Positions 43,641 to 53,198 of a stretch of DNA of 64,000 nt are shown piece by piece. Source of the DNA: CBFHMJ01 sp965656875 (GTDB taxonomy: Bacteria > Pseudomonadota > Gammaproteobacteria > Enterobacterales > Alteromonadaceae); contig CBFHMJ010000010.1 of assembly GCA_965656875.1 (NCBI GenBank), forward strand, positions 298,580 to 362,579, given 5' to 3'. Within the stretch, counting starts at the first letter, position 1, and every line of letters starts with the position of its first letter. The notes beneath the pieces are model-generated. The model saw nothing but the letters and a program-made list of their open reading frames with translations, ran no database searches and was not told where the DNA came from. A program made the position numbers and the translations under genes.

Positions 43641-45287
43641 TTAAACAGACGCGAAAAGCACTTGATATGCCTTAAATTCGCAGGAACTGTCAGTAACAAC
43701 AGCAGAAGACAACCCGTGATCTGTTTTCACCCGTTCAGGCTTTATCATCAATTGTTTTTCTTTCAACAAGGACAGCGGAATGCTGACCTGACTGGACGAT
43801 AAATTAAAGATAACCAGTAAATCTTCGGAACCTGTTCGCTTAAAAGCCAGTAAATCATCATGTAGTGTGATGAACTCAATATCCCCGGTTATTAGCGCAG
43901 GCTGAGTTTTGCGCCAGTGGATAAAGGTTTTATAAGCATTCAGTACTGACGACTGATCGGCTTGCTGACGATCGACAGCCAGAGGCAACTGAGTATCGCA
44001 TACAGGTAACCAGGGTTTGGTGTCAGAAAACCCACCTTCAGGGGCGTCAGCCCGCCATGGAATTGGTGTTCTACAGCCATCTCTTCCCTTAAATGTTGGC
44101 CAGAATGTAATACCGTAAGGGTCCTGCAATGCTTCAAATGGCACAGGCGAGTCAGGTAAGCCCAACTCTTCTCCCTGATAACTGCATACGCTCCCTTTTA
44201 ATGACATCACCATCGCGTTAATCATTTTTGCCTGAGCGGGATTATCGATATTATCTCCCCAACGGCTGATCACCCGGGTAACATCGTGATTACCCACAGC
44301 CCAACACGGCCAGCCGCCGTCCATTTCCTGTTCCAGTTCTTCAACAGTACGTCGAATAAATGCAGAAGAACCATCATCCGTTAACAGCTCAAAACTGTAA
44401 GCCATGTGTAGGCGATCATTACCGCTCGTATATTCAGCCATCGACTGTAAAGAGTTCTCAGACGAAATCTCACCTAAGCTGACAACGCCCGGGTAGCGAT
44501 CAAGTAAAGCACGTAATTCTTTAATAAATTCAATGTTTTCAGGGCGAGTATTATTATAATAGTGATACTGCCAGGCATAAGGATTATCTTCTGAAAACCC
44601 TCTACCCTGCCGTTTGTCCTTCGGCTTAGCCGGATTATCACGTAACTGCTGATCATGAAAACAAAAATTGATGGCATCCAAACGTAACCCATCAACCCCT
44701 TTTTTCAACCAGAATTCAACGTTATCGAGTACATGTCTACGAACATTCGGGTTGTGGAAATTTAAATCAGGCTGGGTACGTAAAAAGTTATGCAGATAAT
44801 ATTGCTGACGACGCGGTTCCCACTCCCACGCAACACCACCAAAAATGGACATCCAGTTATTTGGCGGCGTTCCATCATCACGGGCATCCGCCCAGACATA
44901 CCAGTCAGCCTTGTCGTTGCTGGTATTTTCACGACTATCCAAAAACCAGGCGTGCTGATTTGAGGTATGACTCAGCACCTGATCAATAATAATTTTTAAG
45001 CCTCGGGCATGTGCTCCCTCAATCAGCGCATCAAAATCGTCCATATCACCAAACAATGGATCGACATCACGATAATCACTGATGTCATAGCCAAAATCAT
45101 CCATTGGTGATTTAAAAAAGGGCGACACCCAGATCGCATCAACGCCCAGTTCCGCGATGTAATCGAGTTTTTGGCAGATTCCTTTTAGATCGCCTACACC
45201 ATCTCCATTCGTATCCATCAGGCTTCTTGGGTATACCTGATAAATTACTGCTCCTCGCCACCATTCGGTATCAGCCAATTTGCTCAC
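43641..45287 (-). CDS. GH13 alpha-glucosidase (cytoplasmic)
   Basis: A 548-aa GH13 enzyme without signal peptide. The catalytic barrel shows WWRGAVIYQVYPRSLMDTNGDGVGDLKGI, IIDQVLSHTS, the nucleophile in GVDGLRLDAINF, the acid/base Glu in SLGEISSE and the third acid in WAVGNHDVTRV. The opening and size are those of alpha-glucosidase/oligo-1,6-glucosidase types of Gammaproteobacteria that release glucose from maltose and maltodextrins. Start is GTG at 45287 with GAGGAAGG just upstream. It is divergent from a TonB-dependent receptor gene; the 524-bp gap carries two LacI-type operators. Confidence 0.92.
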   Translation of the reverse strand: MSKLADTEWWRGAVIYQVYPRSLMDTNGDGVGDLKGICQKLDYIAELGVDAIWVSPFFKSPMDDFGYDISDYRDVDPLFGDMDDFDALIEGAHARGLKIIIDQVLSHTSNQHAWFLDSRENTSNDKADWYVWADARDDGTPPNNWMSIFGGVAWEWEPRRQQYYLHNFLRTQPDLNFHNPNVRRHVLDNVEFWLKKGVDGLRLDAINFCFHDQQLRDNPAKPKDKRQGRGFSEDNPYAWQYHYYNNTRPENIEFIKELRALLDRYPGVVSLGEISSENSLQSMAEYTSGNDRLHMAYSFELLTDDGSSAFIRRTVEELEQEMDGGWPCWAVGNHDVTRVISRWGDNIDNPAQAKMINAMVMSLKGSVCSYQGEELGLPDSPVPFEALQDPYGITFWPTFKGRDGCRTPIPWRADAPEGGFSDTKPWLPVCDTQLPLAVDRQQADQSSVLNAYKTFIHWRKTQPALITGDIEFITLHDDLLAFKRTGSEDLLVIFNLSSSQVSIPLSLLKEKQLMIKPERVKTDHGLSSAVVTDSSCEFKAYQVLFASV

Positions 45288-45403
45288 CCCTTCCTCATTG
45301 TTCGATTAACGATTTTATACGACCTTTCACCAGCCATTTATCTGACCCAATAAAAAGTTCGATGCAGCATACGAAAAAGCACCAATGAGATTCAATAACT
45401 TTA

Positions 45404-45413
45404 CATACGTATG
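45404..45413. promoter_or_regulatory. LacI-type operator 1 (maltodextrin locus)
   Basis: CATACGTATG is an exact palindrome with a central CG step, as LacI-family operators have. It lies 117 bp upstream of the alpha-glucosidase start. The core ATACGTAT is shared with operator 2, and a LacI regulator gene closes the cluster. Confidence 0.65.
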
Positions 45414-45578
45414 AATTAACCAGGCAAAAAACGTCATAAAAGAACCAACAAACGGCCATACACATTTAAAGAAACAACATATTATACTGTTTTATAAGGA
45501 TTTATATGCCAATAGGATTTAACGACACTTAGTTCTTGAAACGGGTATTTGCGTGAATGATGAATTAACAGCTGTTGA

Positions 45579-45592
45579 TGAATACGTATGCA
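45579..45592. promoter_or_regulatory. LacI-type operator 2 (maltodextrin locus)
   Basis: TGAATACGTATGCA is palindromic apart from one base pair (A45581/G45590) and contains the same ATACGTAT core as operator 1, 177 bp away. It lies 220 bp upstream of the TonB receptor. Another short palindrome, TGCATATGCA at 45729-45738, lies closer to the receptor gene but lacks the core. Confidence 0.65.
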
Positions 45593-45811
45593 TTATGTTG
45601 TCTCAATTTAAAGCAAACGATTACTATCAACTCGCCCAAATATCCGGCAATACCCTTTTATAATCCGCTGAAAGTGCTTATTTTCAGCAACTTGACTGGC
45701 TCATAGCCGCGCTTCTTTTTCATTCTGGTGCATATGCATAACCATGAGCCTGAATGGGGCAAAACCGGATAACAGATAAAAATTCGAATAAAAGGATCAA
45801 GAGGTAGAAAG

Positions 45812-48418
45812 ATGTCTCAGTTCAAACCCAGCTTATTGACTCTGGCACTGGCAACCGCTGGCTTCAGTTTCCATGCAACCGCCGCCGAAGAAGATAAGAC
45901 GCAAAAACAAAAAGAAGAAGACATTGAAGTCATAATGGTCACGTTAGACAGACGTGCTCAGGATGTACAGGATTACGCTGGTACCGCCCAGGTATTTTCT
46001 CAAAATGAATTGAGCCGTCTTGGTATCACACCTGAATTTTCTAACCTGCAAACCGTTGTTCCGGGTCTGCAAATCTCTCAAAACGAAGGTTTCAACGAAA
46101 TCTATATCCGGGGTATTGGTACTCAGGATAACCAGCCTACAACGGATGGCGCGACAGCTGTACACTTCAACGGTGTTTATATCCCTCGTTCTCGCGGTAT
46201 CGGCCCGATGATGTACGACATACAGCGTGTCGAGGTCAACAAAGGTCCACAAGGCACATTACGCGGTCGTAATGCGACAGCAGGCTCAATCAACTTCATC
46301 TCTAACATGCCTGATTTCGATGAATTCGAAGGCGCAGTCAAAGTTGGTCTGGGTAACTATAATTCGAAAGAATACGAAGGCATGGTTAATATTCCATTGT
46401 CTGAAACATTCGCCGTTCGTATCGCTGGATTTGGCCGTGAGCATGACAACTACTACAGCAATAACCTGAAGTATGAATCCGGTGTTGATGGCACAGGCGC
46501 AGAAGATGAAACGGCATTTCGTATCTCATTTGCGTGGGAACCAAACGAAAAGTTCTCAGCTAAGTTCATCTATGACACTGCCGATATGGATGGCAATGGC
46601 TTCCCTGGTAACTATTTTGGTCAGGCCTACAGCAGCGGCTATGATCCAGACTCACTCAGTAATCCATACAGCCAGCACTTCCTGACCGAGGGTAAAGTTA
46701 CCAACGATATCGACGGTTATAACCTGCTTCTGACTTACAACTTCGATGCTTTCTCTATCGAATATAACGGCGGATACCGTGAGCATGACTATTTCAACCG
46801 CAACTCACGCCGTCCATTCCAGTTTGGTGTTGCCAATCCTGACATCGACAGTGTTGATGACGTATTAACGGCTGATTTTGATAACTTTGGCACCAACTAT
46901 ATCTGGGATATCTCTGAAGCCTGGGTTCATGAATTACGTATTTTCTCACCGGATGATGCACGTTTACGCTGGACGGTCGGTGCCTTCATGTTAGATGAAG
47001 AGCAAGATGAATTCCGCTGGGATACATCGGATAAATCCTTATCACAAACCAGCCTGGGTGGTGAATCGCGCTCGAAAAATGATATTGAATCAAAATCTAT
47101 TTTCGCAGATGCAACTTACGATTTAACCGAAGACTGGCGTATTAAAGCCGGTGTTCGTTATACCGACGATGAAAAACAATCTTACGGCTACCAGGTTCAG
47201 TACCACTTCGACTTTGGTCCGGATGTCGCCGCCAGTGACGTTCGCTTCAGTACACCAGGCTTTATGCCAACAGCACCTGGCGATCGCCAACTATTCCATC
47301 CAAATCAAGCATCAGCTTACGATTTCTTCATGGATGGTATCGGTCGCTTTGGCGCAAACGACACGCTGGATGATCTGTTAGCGCAATACGGACCTGATGC
47401 GGTTTCATTGACTTCAACAATTGGTGGCCCAGGCACAGATACTGCGTCAACACAATTACGTGAATACGATGAAAACTACGTTGACTGGCGTATTGGTGTT
47501 GAACACGATTTATCAGACGATCACCTTGTTTACGCCAGTATCACGACAGGTTCTCGTTCAGGTGGTTTAAATGGCATTATTGAACAAGCTGACGGTTCTC
47601 TGGCTGCACCAACATTTGATCGTGAGAAATTAACCTCTTACGAAGTTGGTTCTAAAAACCAGTTTGACTGGGACGGTAATCGTGTGACATTAAACGCGAC
47701 CTTATTCTGGTATCAATATGATGATCAAGTTCTTCAGGTAGCAGCGGTTGCCGCAGGTGGTGGCTATGAACCTGGTGATGTTAACGTTGATGCGAATCTG
47801 GTTGTGCAAAACGTAAACGTCTCTGAATCTGAAATTCTGGGTCTTGAAATTGACGGTGGCATCTTACTACCTTACGACTTCGATATCGGTTGGCAGATTG
47901 CTTACCTGGATTCTGAATATAAAGATGCCGTTGTGAGTGATGGTCGTCAAAACCTGAATGGTCAGCTTCCACCAAACGTTGATATCTCAGGCAACGAGCT
48001 GATGAACGTGTCTCGAATGAATGCACTTCTTCATTTTGGTCAGTCTCTTGATTACGACTGGGGAACATGGAACTGGCGCGTAACGGGTTCTTATCGTAGC
48101 TCATTCAGTGCTACACCTTTCGCAGGTATTGGTTTTGATGCTGATGGAAACCAAATCCCGCTGGAAGACATGCCAACCTGTTGTTTTGCAGAAGTAAGCA
48201 GCGGTCAGTTCTTTAATGACCAAATCGACAGCTTCACTATCTGGAATGCCACAACATCATTCGTCTTTGGTGACGAAGGTCAGTATAAGGTTGAAGGTTA
48301 TATCAACAACATTACTGAAGAAGCTTACGCACAGAAACAAATCATCAACCACTTTGTAAACATCGCCTTCCTGAACACCCCGCGTCAGGCTGGTGTGCGT
48401 TTCTCAACAGTGTTTTAA
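45812..48418 (+). CDS. TonB-dependent outer membrane receptor, probably for maltodextrins
   Basis: An 868-aa TonB-dependent receptor with signal peptide (SLLTLALATAGFSFHATAA). EDIEVIMVTLDRRAQDVQDYAG is the N-terminal TonB-box/plug entry, followed by plug motifs IYIRGIGTQDN, DIQRVEVNKGPQGTLRGRNATAGSINFIS, and a beta barrel closing with RQAGVRFSTVF. The sequence alone does not show the ligand; the maltodextrin assignment comes from its neighbours. Ribosome site AGAGG lies about 10 bases before the ATG. It is followed by a strong terminator, so the downstream permease gene may be transcribed partly from another start. Confidence 0.88.
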   Translation: MSQFKPSLLTLALATAGFSFHATAAEEDKTQKQKEEDIEVIMVTLDRRAQDVQDYAGTAQVFSQNELSRLGITPEFSNLQTVVPGLQISQNEGFNEIYIRGIGTQDNQPTTDGATAVHFNGVYIPRSRGIGPMMYDIQRVEVNKGPQGTLRGRNATAGSINFISNMPDFDEFEGAVKVGLGNYNSKEYEGMVNIPLSETFAVRIAGFGREHDNYYSNNLKYESGVDGTGAEDETAFRISFAWEPNEKFSAKFIYDTADMDGNGFPGNYFGQAYSSGYDPDSLSNPYSQHFLTEGKVTNDIDGYNLLLTYNFDAFSIEYNGGYREHDYFNRNSRRPFQFGVANPDIDSVDDVLTADFDNFGTNYIWDISEAWVHELRIFSPDDARLRWTVGAFMLDEEQDEFRWDTSDKSLSQTSLGGESRSKNDIESKSIFADATYDLTEDWRIKAGVRYTDDEKQSYGYQVQYHFDFGPDVAASDVRFSTPGFMPTAPGDRQLFHPNQASAYDFFMDGIGRFGANDTLDDLLAQYGPDAVSLTSTIGGPGTDTASTQLREYDENYVDWRIGVEHDLSDDHLVYASITTGSRSGGLNGIIEQADGSLAAPTFDREKLTSYEVGSKNQFDWDGNRVTLNATLFWYQYDDQVLQVAAVAAGGGYEPGDVNVDANLVVQNVNVSESEILGLEIDGGILLPYDFDIGWQIAYLDSEYKDAVVSDGRQNLNGQLPPNVDISGNELMNVSRMNALLHFGQSLDYDWGTWNWRVTGSYRSSFSATPFAGIGFDADGNQIPLEDMPTCCFAEVSSGQFFNDQIDSFTIWNATTSFVFGDEGQYKVEGYINNITEEAYAQKQIINHFVNIAFLNTPRQAGVRFSTVF

Positions 48419-48451
48419 GATGTTGTAACTCTCCCTGACTATACGACATCA

Positions 48452-48479
48452 AAAGGCATGGATTTCCATGCCTTTTTTT
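48452..48479 (+). terminator. rho-independent terminator after the TonB receptor
   Basis: AAAGGCATGG (48452-48461) / CCATGCCTTT (48466-48475) with a 4-nt loop runs into seven T's. It is 33 bases after the receptor stop. Confidence 0.93.
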
Positions 48480-48578
48480 CAGGGTGTTCAAACAGAATGA
48501 CAAACTATATTGATTTCGCTATAAAATAGCCCCTGTGCATAAAACCGCACCACTTATTACAACAACAAGAGCAACACT

Positions 48579-50087
48579 ATGAAAACCAAACCCCAGCTAG
48601 GATTCTGGCAGATATGGAATATGTGCTTCGGATTCCTCGGTATTCAATTTGGCTTCGCGTTACAAAATTCGAATGTCAGCCGTATATTCCAGACCCTGGG
48701 TGCTGATATAGATGACATTCCAATTTTGTGGATTGCAGCCCCGGTAACCGGATTAATTGTTCAACCCATCATCGGCTATCTTAGTGACAACACCTGGAAC
48801 AGTTTTGGTCGTCGTCGCCCCTTCTTTTTACTTGGCGCTATTCTCTCGACAATCGCTATTTTCTTCATGCCGCTCTCACCAACACTTTGGATTGCAGCCG
48901 GTATGCTTTGGATCATGGATGCCTCGATCAATATTTCAATGGAGCCTTTCAGAGCATTCGTCGGTGACATGCTGCCGGAAAAACAGCGCAACACCGGCTA
49001 TGCAATGCAAAGCTTCTTTATCGGTATTGGCGCAGTCGTCGCGTCTGCAATGCCCTGGATGATGGATAACTGGTTTGCCATCAGCAATGTCGCGGCTGAA
49101 GGACAAATACCCGATACCGTTAAATATTCTTTCTGGTTTGGCGCCGCAGTACTGTTCATTACGGTTCTCTGGACCATCCTCACCACTAAAGAATATTCAC
49201 CAGAAGAACTTGCTGCATTTGAAGCAGCCGAAGTTGGTCATTCGACAAGTGATTCGTCCAAGTCCCCTTATTCACGCACGGCAACCCAATATCGTTCGGG
49301 CGGCATAATTTGGCTCGTTGCCGGATTGGCATTAACAGCCTGGTTGTTTAATGCAGAAATGGATAAACAGCTCTTCATTCTGTCCTTCGGTTTAATGATT
49401 TTTGGTGTAATTCAACTGTTCATGGCCTCGACCACTAACACGCAACAGCCAACTGGCGGTTTTTCTATTGTGATCAGTGATTTATTCCATATGCCGAAAA
49501 CAATGCAACAGTTAGCCGTTGTACAGTTTTTTTCATGGTTTGCTCTGTTCGCGATGTGGATTTACACCACATCAGCCGTAACGCAACATCACTATGGCAG
49601 TACTGATCCCTCTTCCGCCGCGTTCAATGACGGGGCAAACTGGGTCGGCGTGTTGTTTGCTGCCTATAACGGCTTTGCTGCACTGGCTGCAATCGTTATT
49701 CCCTGGCTTGTTCGACTGACCAACATGCGCGTTGCGCATCTTATCAACCTGACTCTGGGCGGCCTCGGACTCATGTCGTTTCTTATCATAGAAGACAGTG
49801 ACTGGCTCATGCTCTCAATGGTTGGTGTTGGTTTTGCCTGGGCTTCTATCTTGTCACTGCCTTATGCCCTGCTAAGTAACGCACTGCCCGCCAGTAAAAT
49901 GGGCGTCTTTATGGGAATATTTAATTTCTTTATCGTTATTCCACAAATTCTCGCAGCCAGTATTCTTGGCACTTTGTTGAAAGTATTCTTTGATAATCAA
50001 CCAGTTTATGCACTGCTTGTTGGTGGTGTCAGCCTGATTATTTCCGGACTATTGGTCCTCAACGTCAAAGAAAAGCATTACGAGTAA
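48579..50087 (+). CDS. MFS sugar permease (GPH/SLC45-like, probably maltose/maltodextrin)
   Basis: A 502-aa transporter with 12 predicted spans. GFWQIWNMCFGFLGIQFGFALQNSNVSRIFQTLGA, the GYLSDNTWNSFGRRRPF loop between TM2 and TM3 and DMLPEKQRNTGYA are characteristic of the sucrose/maltose-type MFS permeases that in Shewanella and Alteromonas replace the maltose ABC system. Ribosome site is the ACAAGAGCAAC stretch, weak. It lies 6 bases before the amylase gene, so the two are translationally linked. Confidence 0.88.
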   Translation: MKTKPQLGFWQIWNMCFGFLGIQFGFALQNSNVSRIFQTLGADIDDIPILWIAAPVTGLIVQPIIGYLSDNTWNSFGRRRPFFLLGAILSTIAIFFMPLSPTLWIAAGMLWIMDASINISMEPFRAFVGDMLPEKQRNTGYAMQSFFIGIGAVVASAMPWMMDNWFAISNVAAEGQIPDTVKYSFWFGAAVLFITVLWTILTTKEYSPEELAAFEAAEVGHSTSDSSKSPYSRTATQYRSGGIIWLVAGLALTAWLFNAEMDKQLFILSFGLMIFGVIQLFMASTTNTQQPTGGFSIVISDLFHMPKTMQQLAVVQFFSWFALFAMWIYTTSAVTQHHYGSTDPSSAAFNDGANWVGVLFAAYNGFAALAAIVIPWLVRLTNMRVAHLINLTLGGLGLMSFLIIEDSDWLMLSMVGVGFAWASILSLPYALLSNALPASKMGVFMGIFNFFIVIPQILAASILGTLLKVFFDNQPVYALLVGGVSLIISGLLVLNVKEKHYE

Positions 50088-50093
50088 TACGTT

Positions 50094-51797
50094 ATGGTTC
50101 GATCACGCTTAGTACAACAATCACTGATATCACTGGCTATTGCCGGTTCAGTCGCTTCATGTAGCTCAACGTCAACATTATCCGTTAGCCGCTCAGCGGG
50201 TTATCAGACAGCCGTAAGTTACATCGGCACACAACATCCCTTTGCCAAAGAATCGGTTTATTTTGTGTTAACCGACCGGTTTGTCGATGGCGACATCACC
50301 AATAATCAGACTGAACAAGGTGGCAAGCATCCAACGTTTAATCGTCCTTTACTGGATAAAGGGAAAGAGATTGCCAATATCGGCTACCTGGGCGGTGATT
50401 TTAAAGGCATCGTCAATAATCTCGATTACATAAAGGACATGGGTTTTACCAGTGTATGGTTATCGCCCATTGTTGATAATCCAGATGAGTCTTTTACTGG
50501 TGGAGAAATCCCCGTCGTGGGTGGAATCGGAAAAGATAAAGGGAAAACCGGTTATCACGGCTACTGGGGCGTCAATTTCTTTAAAGTGGATGAACACTGG
50601 CCGTCCAGCGATTTAACATTTGAACAATTTAATCAGGCATTGGAAGCTAAAGGATTAAAGACCGTGCTTGATATCGTTGCCAACCACGGCACACCTTCAT
50701 TCACCATGACGCCAACCGATCAGCCCGGCTATGGTGAAATCTATGATAAAAACGGACAATTGATTGCTGACCATCAGAATCTGGCACCAGAAAACCTGGA
50801 CCCGGACAACCCGCTTCATCAGTTCTATCACAACGAAAGAGATTTAGTGCAACTGTCGAATATTGACGACACCAATCCGGTTGTCATGGATTATTTTGTT
50901 GAGGCTTATCTGCAATGGCTTGATCAAGGCGCAGATGCATTCCGTATCGACACAATTCGTCATATGCCTCACGCATTCTGGAAAACATTCGCGGATCGTA
51001 TCCGTGCTGATTACCCTGGATTGTTCATGTTTGGTGAGAGCTTTGAGTACGATGCCGCAAAAGTCTCAACACACACGCTACCGGAGAATGGCAATATCAG
51101 TGTGCTGGATTTTCCACTACAAAAAGCGATGGGCACAGTATTTGGCTCACAACAATCAGGTTATGAAGCGCTGACACCTCATTTGTATCTGGACGAAAGT
51201 CCCTATCACAATGTTTATGAGTTGATGACATTCTACGACAATCATGACATGCCGAGGATTGATGCCGATGACAATGGCTTTATTGATGCCAATAACTGGT
51301 TGTTTACAGCCCGCGGAATTCCAGTGATTTACTATGGATCCGAAACCGGCTTTATGGCGGGTAAATCCGAACACGGCGGCAACCGAAACTATTTTGGTCA
51401 ACAACGCATTAACCAGGCGCCCGGACACATTATTCACCAGCAACTGACTCGAATTGCTCATGTCAGAAAGAACCATGTTTCGCTACAACGAGGTTTACAG
51501 GTAAATGTCGATTTACAAGGTGATGTAGCCAGTTTCTATCGTATCTATCAACACAATGGCTTACACGAAACGGCATTAGTTCTGTTGAATAAAGGCGATA
51601 CGACCGCCAGATTTTCCATTGATAAATATTTGTCGAATGGTGTCTGGAAAGATGTATTGGCAGGCAATGACATCACAGTAACTAATGAGCAACTTACCAC
51701 CGACGTTGCGCCTCATAATGTCAAAGTGCTTATTTTGAATGGAAGTAATCAGAGCCAGACGTTAAACCAGTTTCTTCAGAACAGACTGACTCAATAA
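50094..51797 (+). CDS. GH13 alpha-amylase, lipoprotein
   Basis: A 567-aa GH13 amylase with signal peptide and lipobox AGSVASC (Cys about 23), so anchored in the envelope and acting on maltodextrins in the periplasm or at the surface. The catalytic acids are recognisable: nucleophile in GADAFRIDTIRH, acid/base in FMFGESFEYD and the third in FYDNHDMPR; KTVLDIVANHG is the first conserved GH13 region. The C-terminus is a small beta-sandwich. It follows the permease by 6 bases and is convergent with the LacI gene 21 bases beyond its stop. Confidence 0.92.
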   Translation: MVRSRLVQQSLISLAIAGSVASCSSTSTLSVSRSAGYQTAVSYIGTQHPFAKESVYFVLTDRFVDGDITNNQTEQGGKHPTFNRPLLDKGKEIANIGYLGGDFKGIVNNLDYIKDMGFTSVWLSPIVDNPDESFTGGEIPVVGGIGKDKGKTGYHGYWGVNFFKVDEHWPSSDLTFEQFNQALEAKGLKTVLDIVANHGTPSFTMTPTDQPGYGEIYDKNGQLIADHQNLAPENLDPDNPLHQFYHNERDLVQLSNIDDTNPVVMDYFVEAYLQWLDQGADAFRIDTIRHMPHAFWKTFADRIRADYPGLFMFGESFEYDAAKVSTHTLPENGNISVLDFPLQKAMGTVFGSQQSGYEALTPHLYLDESPYHNVYELMTFYDNHDMPRIDADDNGFIDANNWLFTARGIPVIYYGSETGFMAGKSEHGGNRNYFGQQRINQAPGHIIHQQLTRIAHVRKNHVSLQRGLQVNVDLQGDVASFYRIYQHNGLHETALVLLNKGDTTARFSIDKYLSNGVWKDVLAGNDITVTNEQLTTDVAPHNVKVLILNGSNQSQTLNQFLQNRLTQ

Positions 51798-51818
51798 CCT
51801 GATTACAGCAAAAATGGA

Positions 51819-52895
51819 TTAAACCGCAGGCTCAACATCCGATGCTTGCGGTTTTACTTCTGCTGACGTCATTGTTGTTCCACATGACTCTCTGACCACC
51901 AGCTCAGTTTGAATCAATTCAGACACCACTCTTTCACCGTCAAGCTGTCTCATAAGTTGATCCACCAACATTTCACCGGCTAACTTTGTATTCTGACGGA
52001 CAGTCGTCAACCCTGGCTGGACAAATTCTGCAACCGGGATATCATCAAAGCCGCATACAGAAACATCTTCTGGTACTGATAAGCCTGCTTCGGTTAATGC
52101 TTTGATCACGCCAATCGCGATAAGATCACTGGCTGCCAGGATCGCATCAAATGTCTGACCTGACGCGAGTAATTTTTTAGTAGCCTGATAACCGGAGTCC
52201 TGTGTTGTAATCGCTTCAACCTGGCGCTGGCGAACCACTTTTAAACCGGCTTCATCAAGCGCTCGGCAATGCCCCTGATAACGCTTGAAAAACTCTGGTG
52301 CCCGGGTAGACGCGCCACCAATAAATGCAAAGTCTTTTCGCCCCAGTTCAATCAGGTGTCGGGTGATATCATAACCACCCTGCTCATTATCACTGCCAGT
52401 CGTCAGCCCTTCATCGCCGTTGACAACAGCGCCCCAGCCCACAAAGTTGGTATGCTGTTCCCTGAGTTTCAGTAGTTTTTCTTCGTAATCCATGTAGTCG
52501 CCGTACCCCAGTAAAATAATGCCATCAGCCTTTTTACTGTCTTCATAATCGGCGTGCCAGTCATCACTTAATTGTTGAAACGATACCAGCAAATCAAAGC
52601 CTTTATTGGCACAGGCTCGGGTAATACTGCCCAACATGGATAAAAAGAAAGGATTAATCTGGGAATCATCGGACGTGGGGTCCTGAAACAGTAAAAGCGC
52701 CAGGGTGTAGGTACGTTGCGACCGCAAGTTACTGGCATTTTTATCAACTTTGTAATTTAACTCTCGTGCAATTTCCTGAATTTTCAGTCGTGTTTTTTCA
52801 TTCACCAGCGGGCTGTTTCTCAGCGCTCTTGACACTGTAGACTGTGAAACACCAGCGCGATAAGCAATATCAAATGATGTAGCCTTACCTTTCAT
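51819..52895 (-). CDS. LacI-family regulator of the maltodextrin locus
   Basis: A 358-aa repressor. The N-terminal HTH reads TSFDIAYRAGVSQSTVSRALRNSPLVNEKTR with the hinge ELNYKVDKNASNLRS; the effector domain is periplasmic-binding-protein-like (FVGWGAVV, DAILAASDLIAIGVIKAL, VSVCGFDDIPVAEFVQPGLTTVRQ). The longest frame starts with TTG; the ATG at 52895 is taken. By position it should bind the two ATACGTAT palindromes between alpha-glucosidase and TonB receptor genes. The effector is presumably maltose or a related sugar. It is convergent with the amylase gene. Confidence 0.88.
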   Translation of the reverse strand: MKGKATSFDIAYRAGVSQSTVSRALRNSPLVNEKTRLKIQEIARELNYKVDKNASNLRSQRTYTLALLLFQDPTSDDSQINPFFLSMLGSITRACANKGFDLLVSFQQLSDDWHADYEDSKKADGIILLGYGDYMDYEEKLLKLREQHTNFVGWGAVVNGDEGLTTGSDNEQGGYDITRHLIELGRKDFAFIGGASTRAPEFFKRYQGHCRALDEAGLKVVRQRQVEAITTQDSGYQATKKLLASGQTFDAILAASDLIAIGVIKALTEAGLSVPEDVSVCGFDDIPVAEFVQPGLTTVRQNTKLAGEMLVDQLMRQLDGERVVSELIQTELVVRESCGTTMTSAEVKPQASDVEPAV

Positions 52896-53198
52896 CAAAT
52901 TCTCTCTAAAATTGCCTGAAGCCAGTTATGTCGTTTTTATTGTCGGAATGAATATATCGAACTACGAATGTTAAGTACACTGTACCGAGAAATTTTATCC
53001 TGTGGCGCGAACAATACCGTATCATCTCTATGAATAATCAAAGAAAAACAACCAGAAATTCTGTGCTTTCTGGTATTTAATGATGATAAATTCTTTGGCT
53101 TTGCCCACGCATTTGATAAACTGCCGCGCTGCTCGGGGGGATTGTAGATATCAATCTCGTCAGCTCAACTGATAATATGTCGATGTAGTGGTTTTTGA
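52896..53198. other. divergent gap between the LacI gene and a serine hydrolase gene
   Basis: A 303-bp stretch that must hold promoters for both genes. I find no ATACGTAT core here, so there is no sign of LacI autoregulation by the same site, and no repeat or small gene I would defend. Confidence 0.5.
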
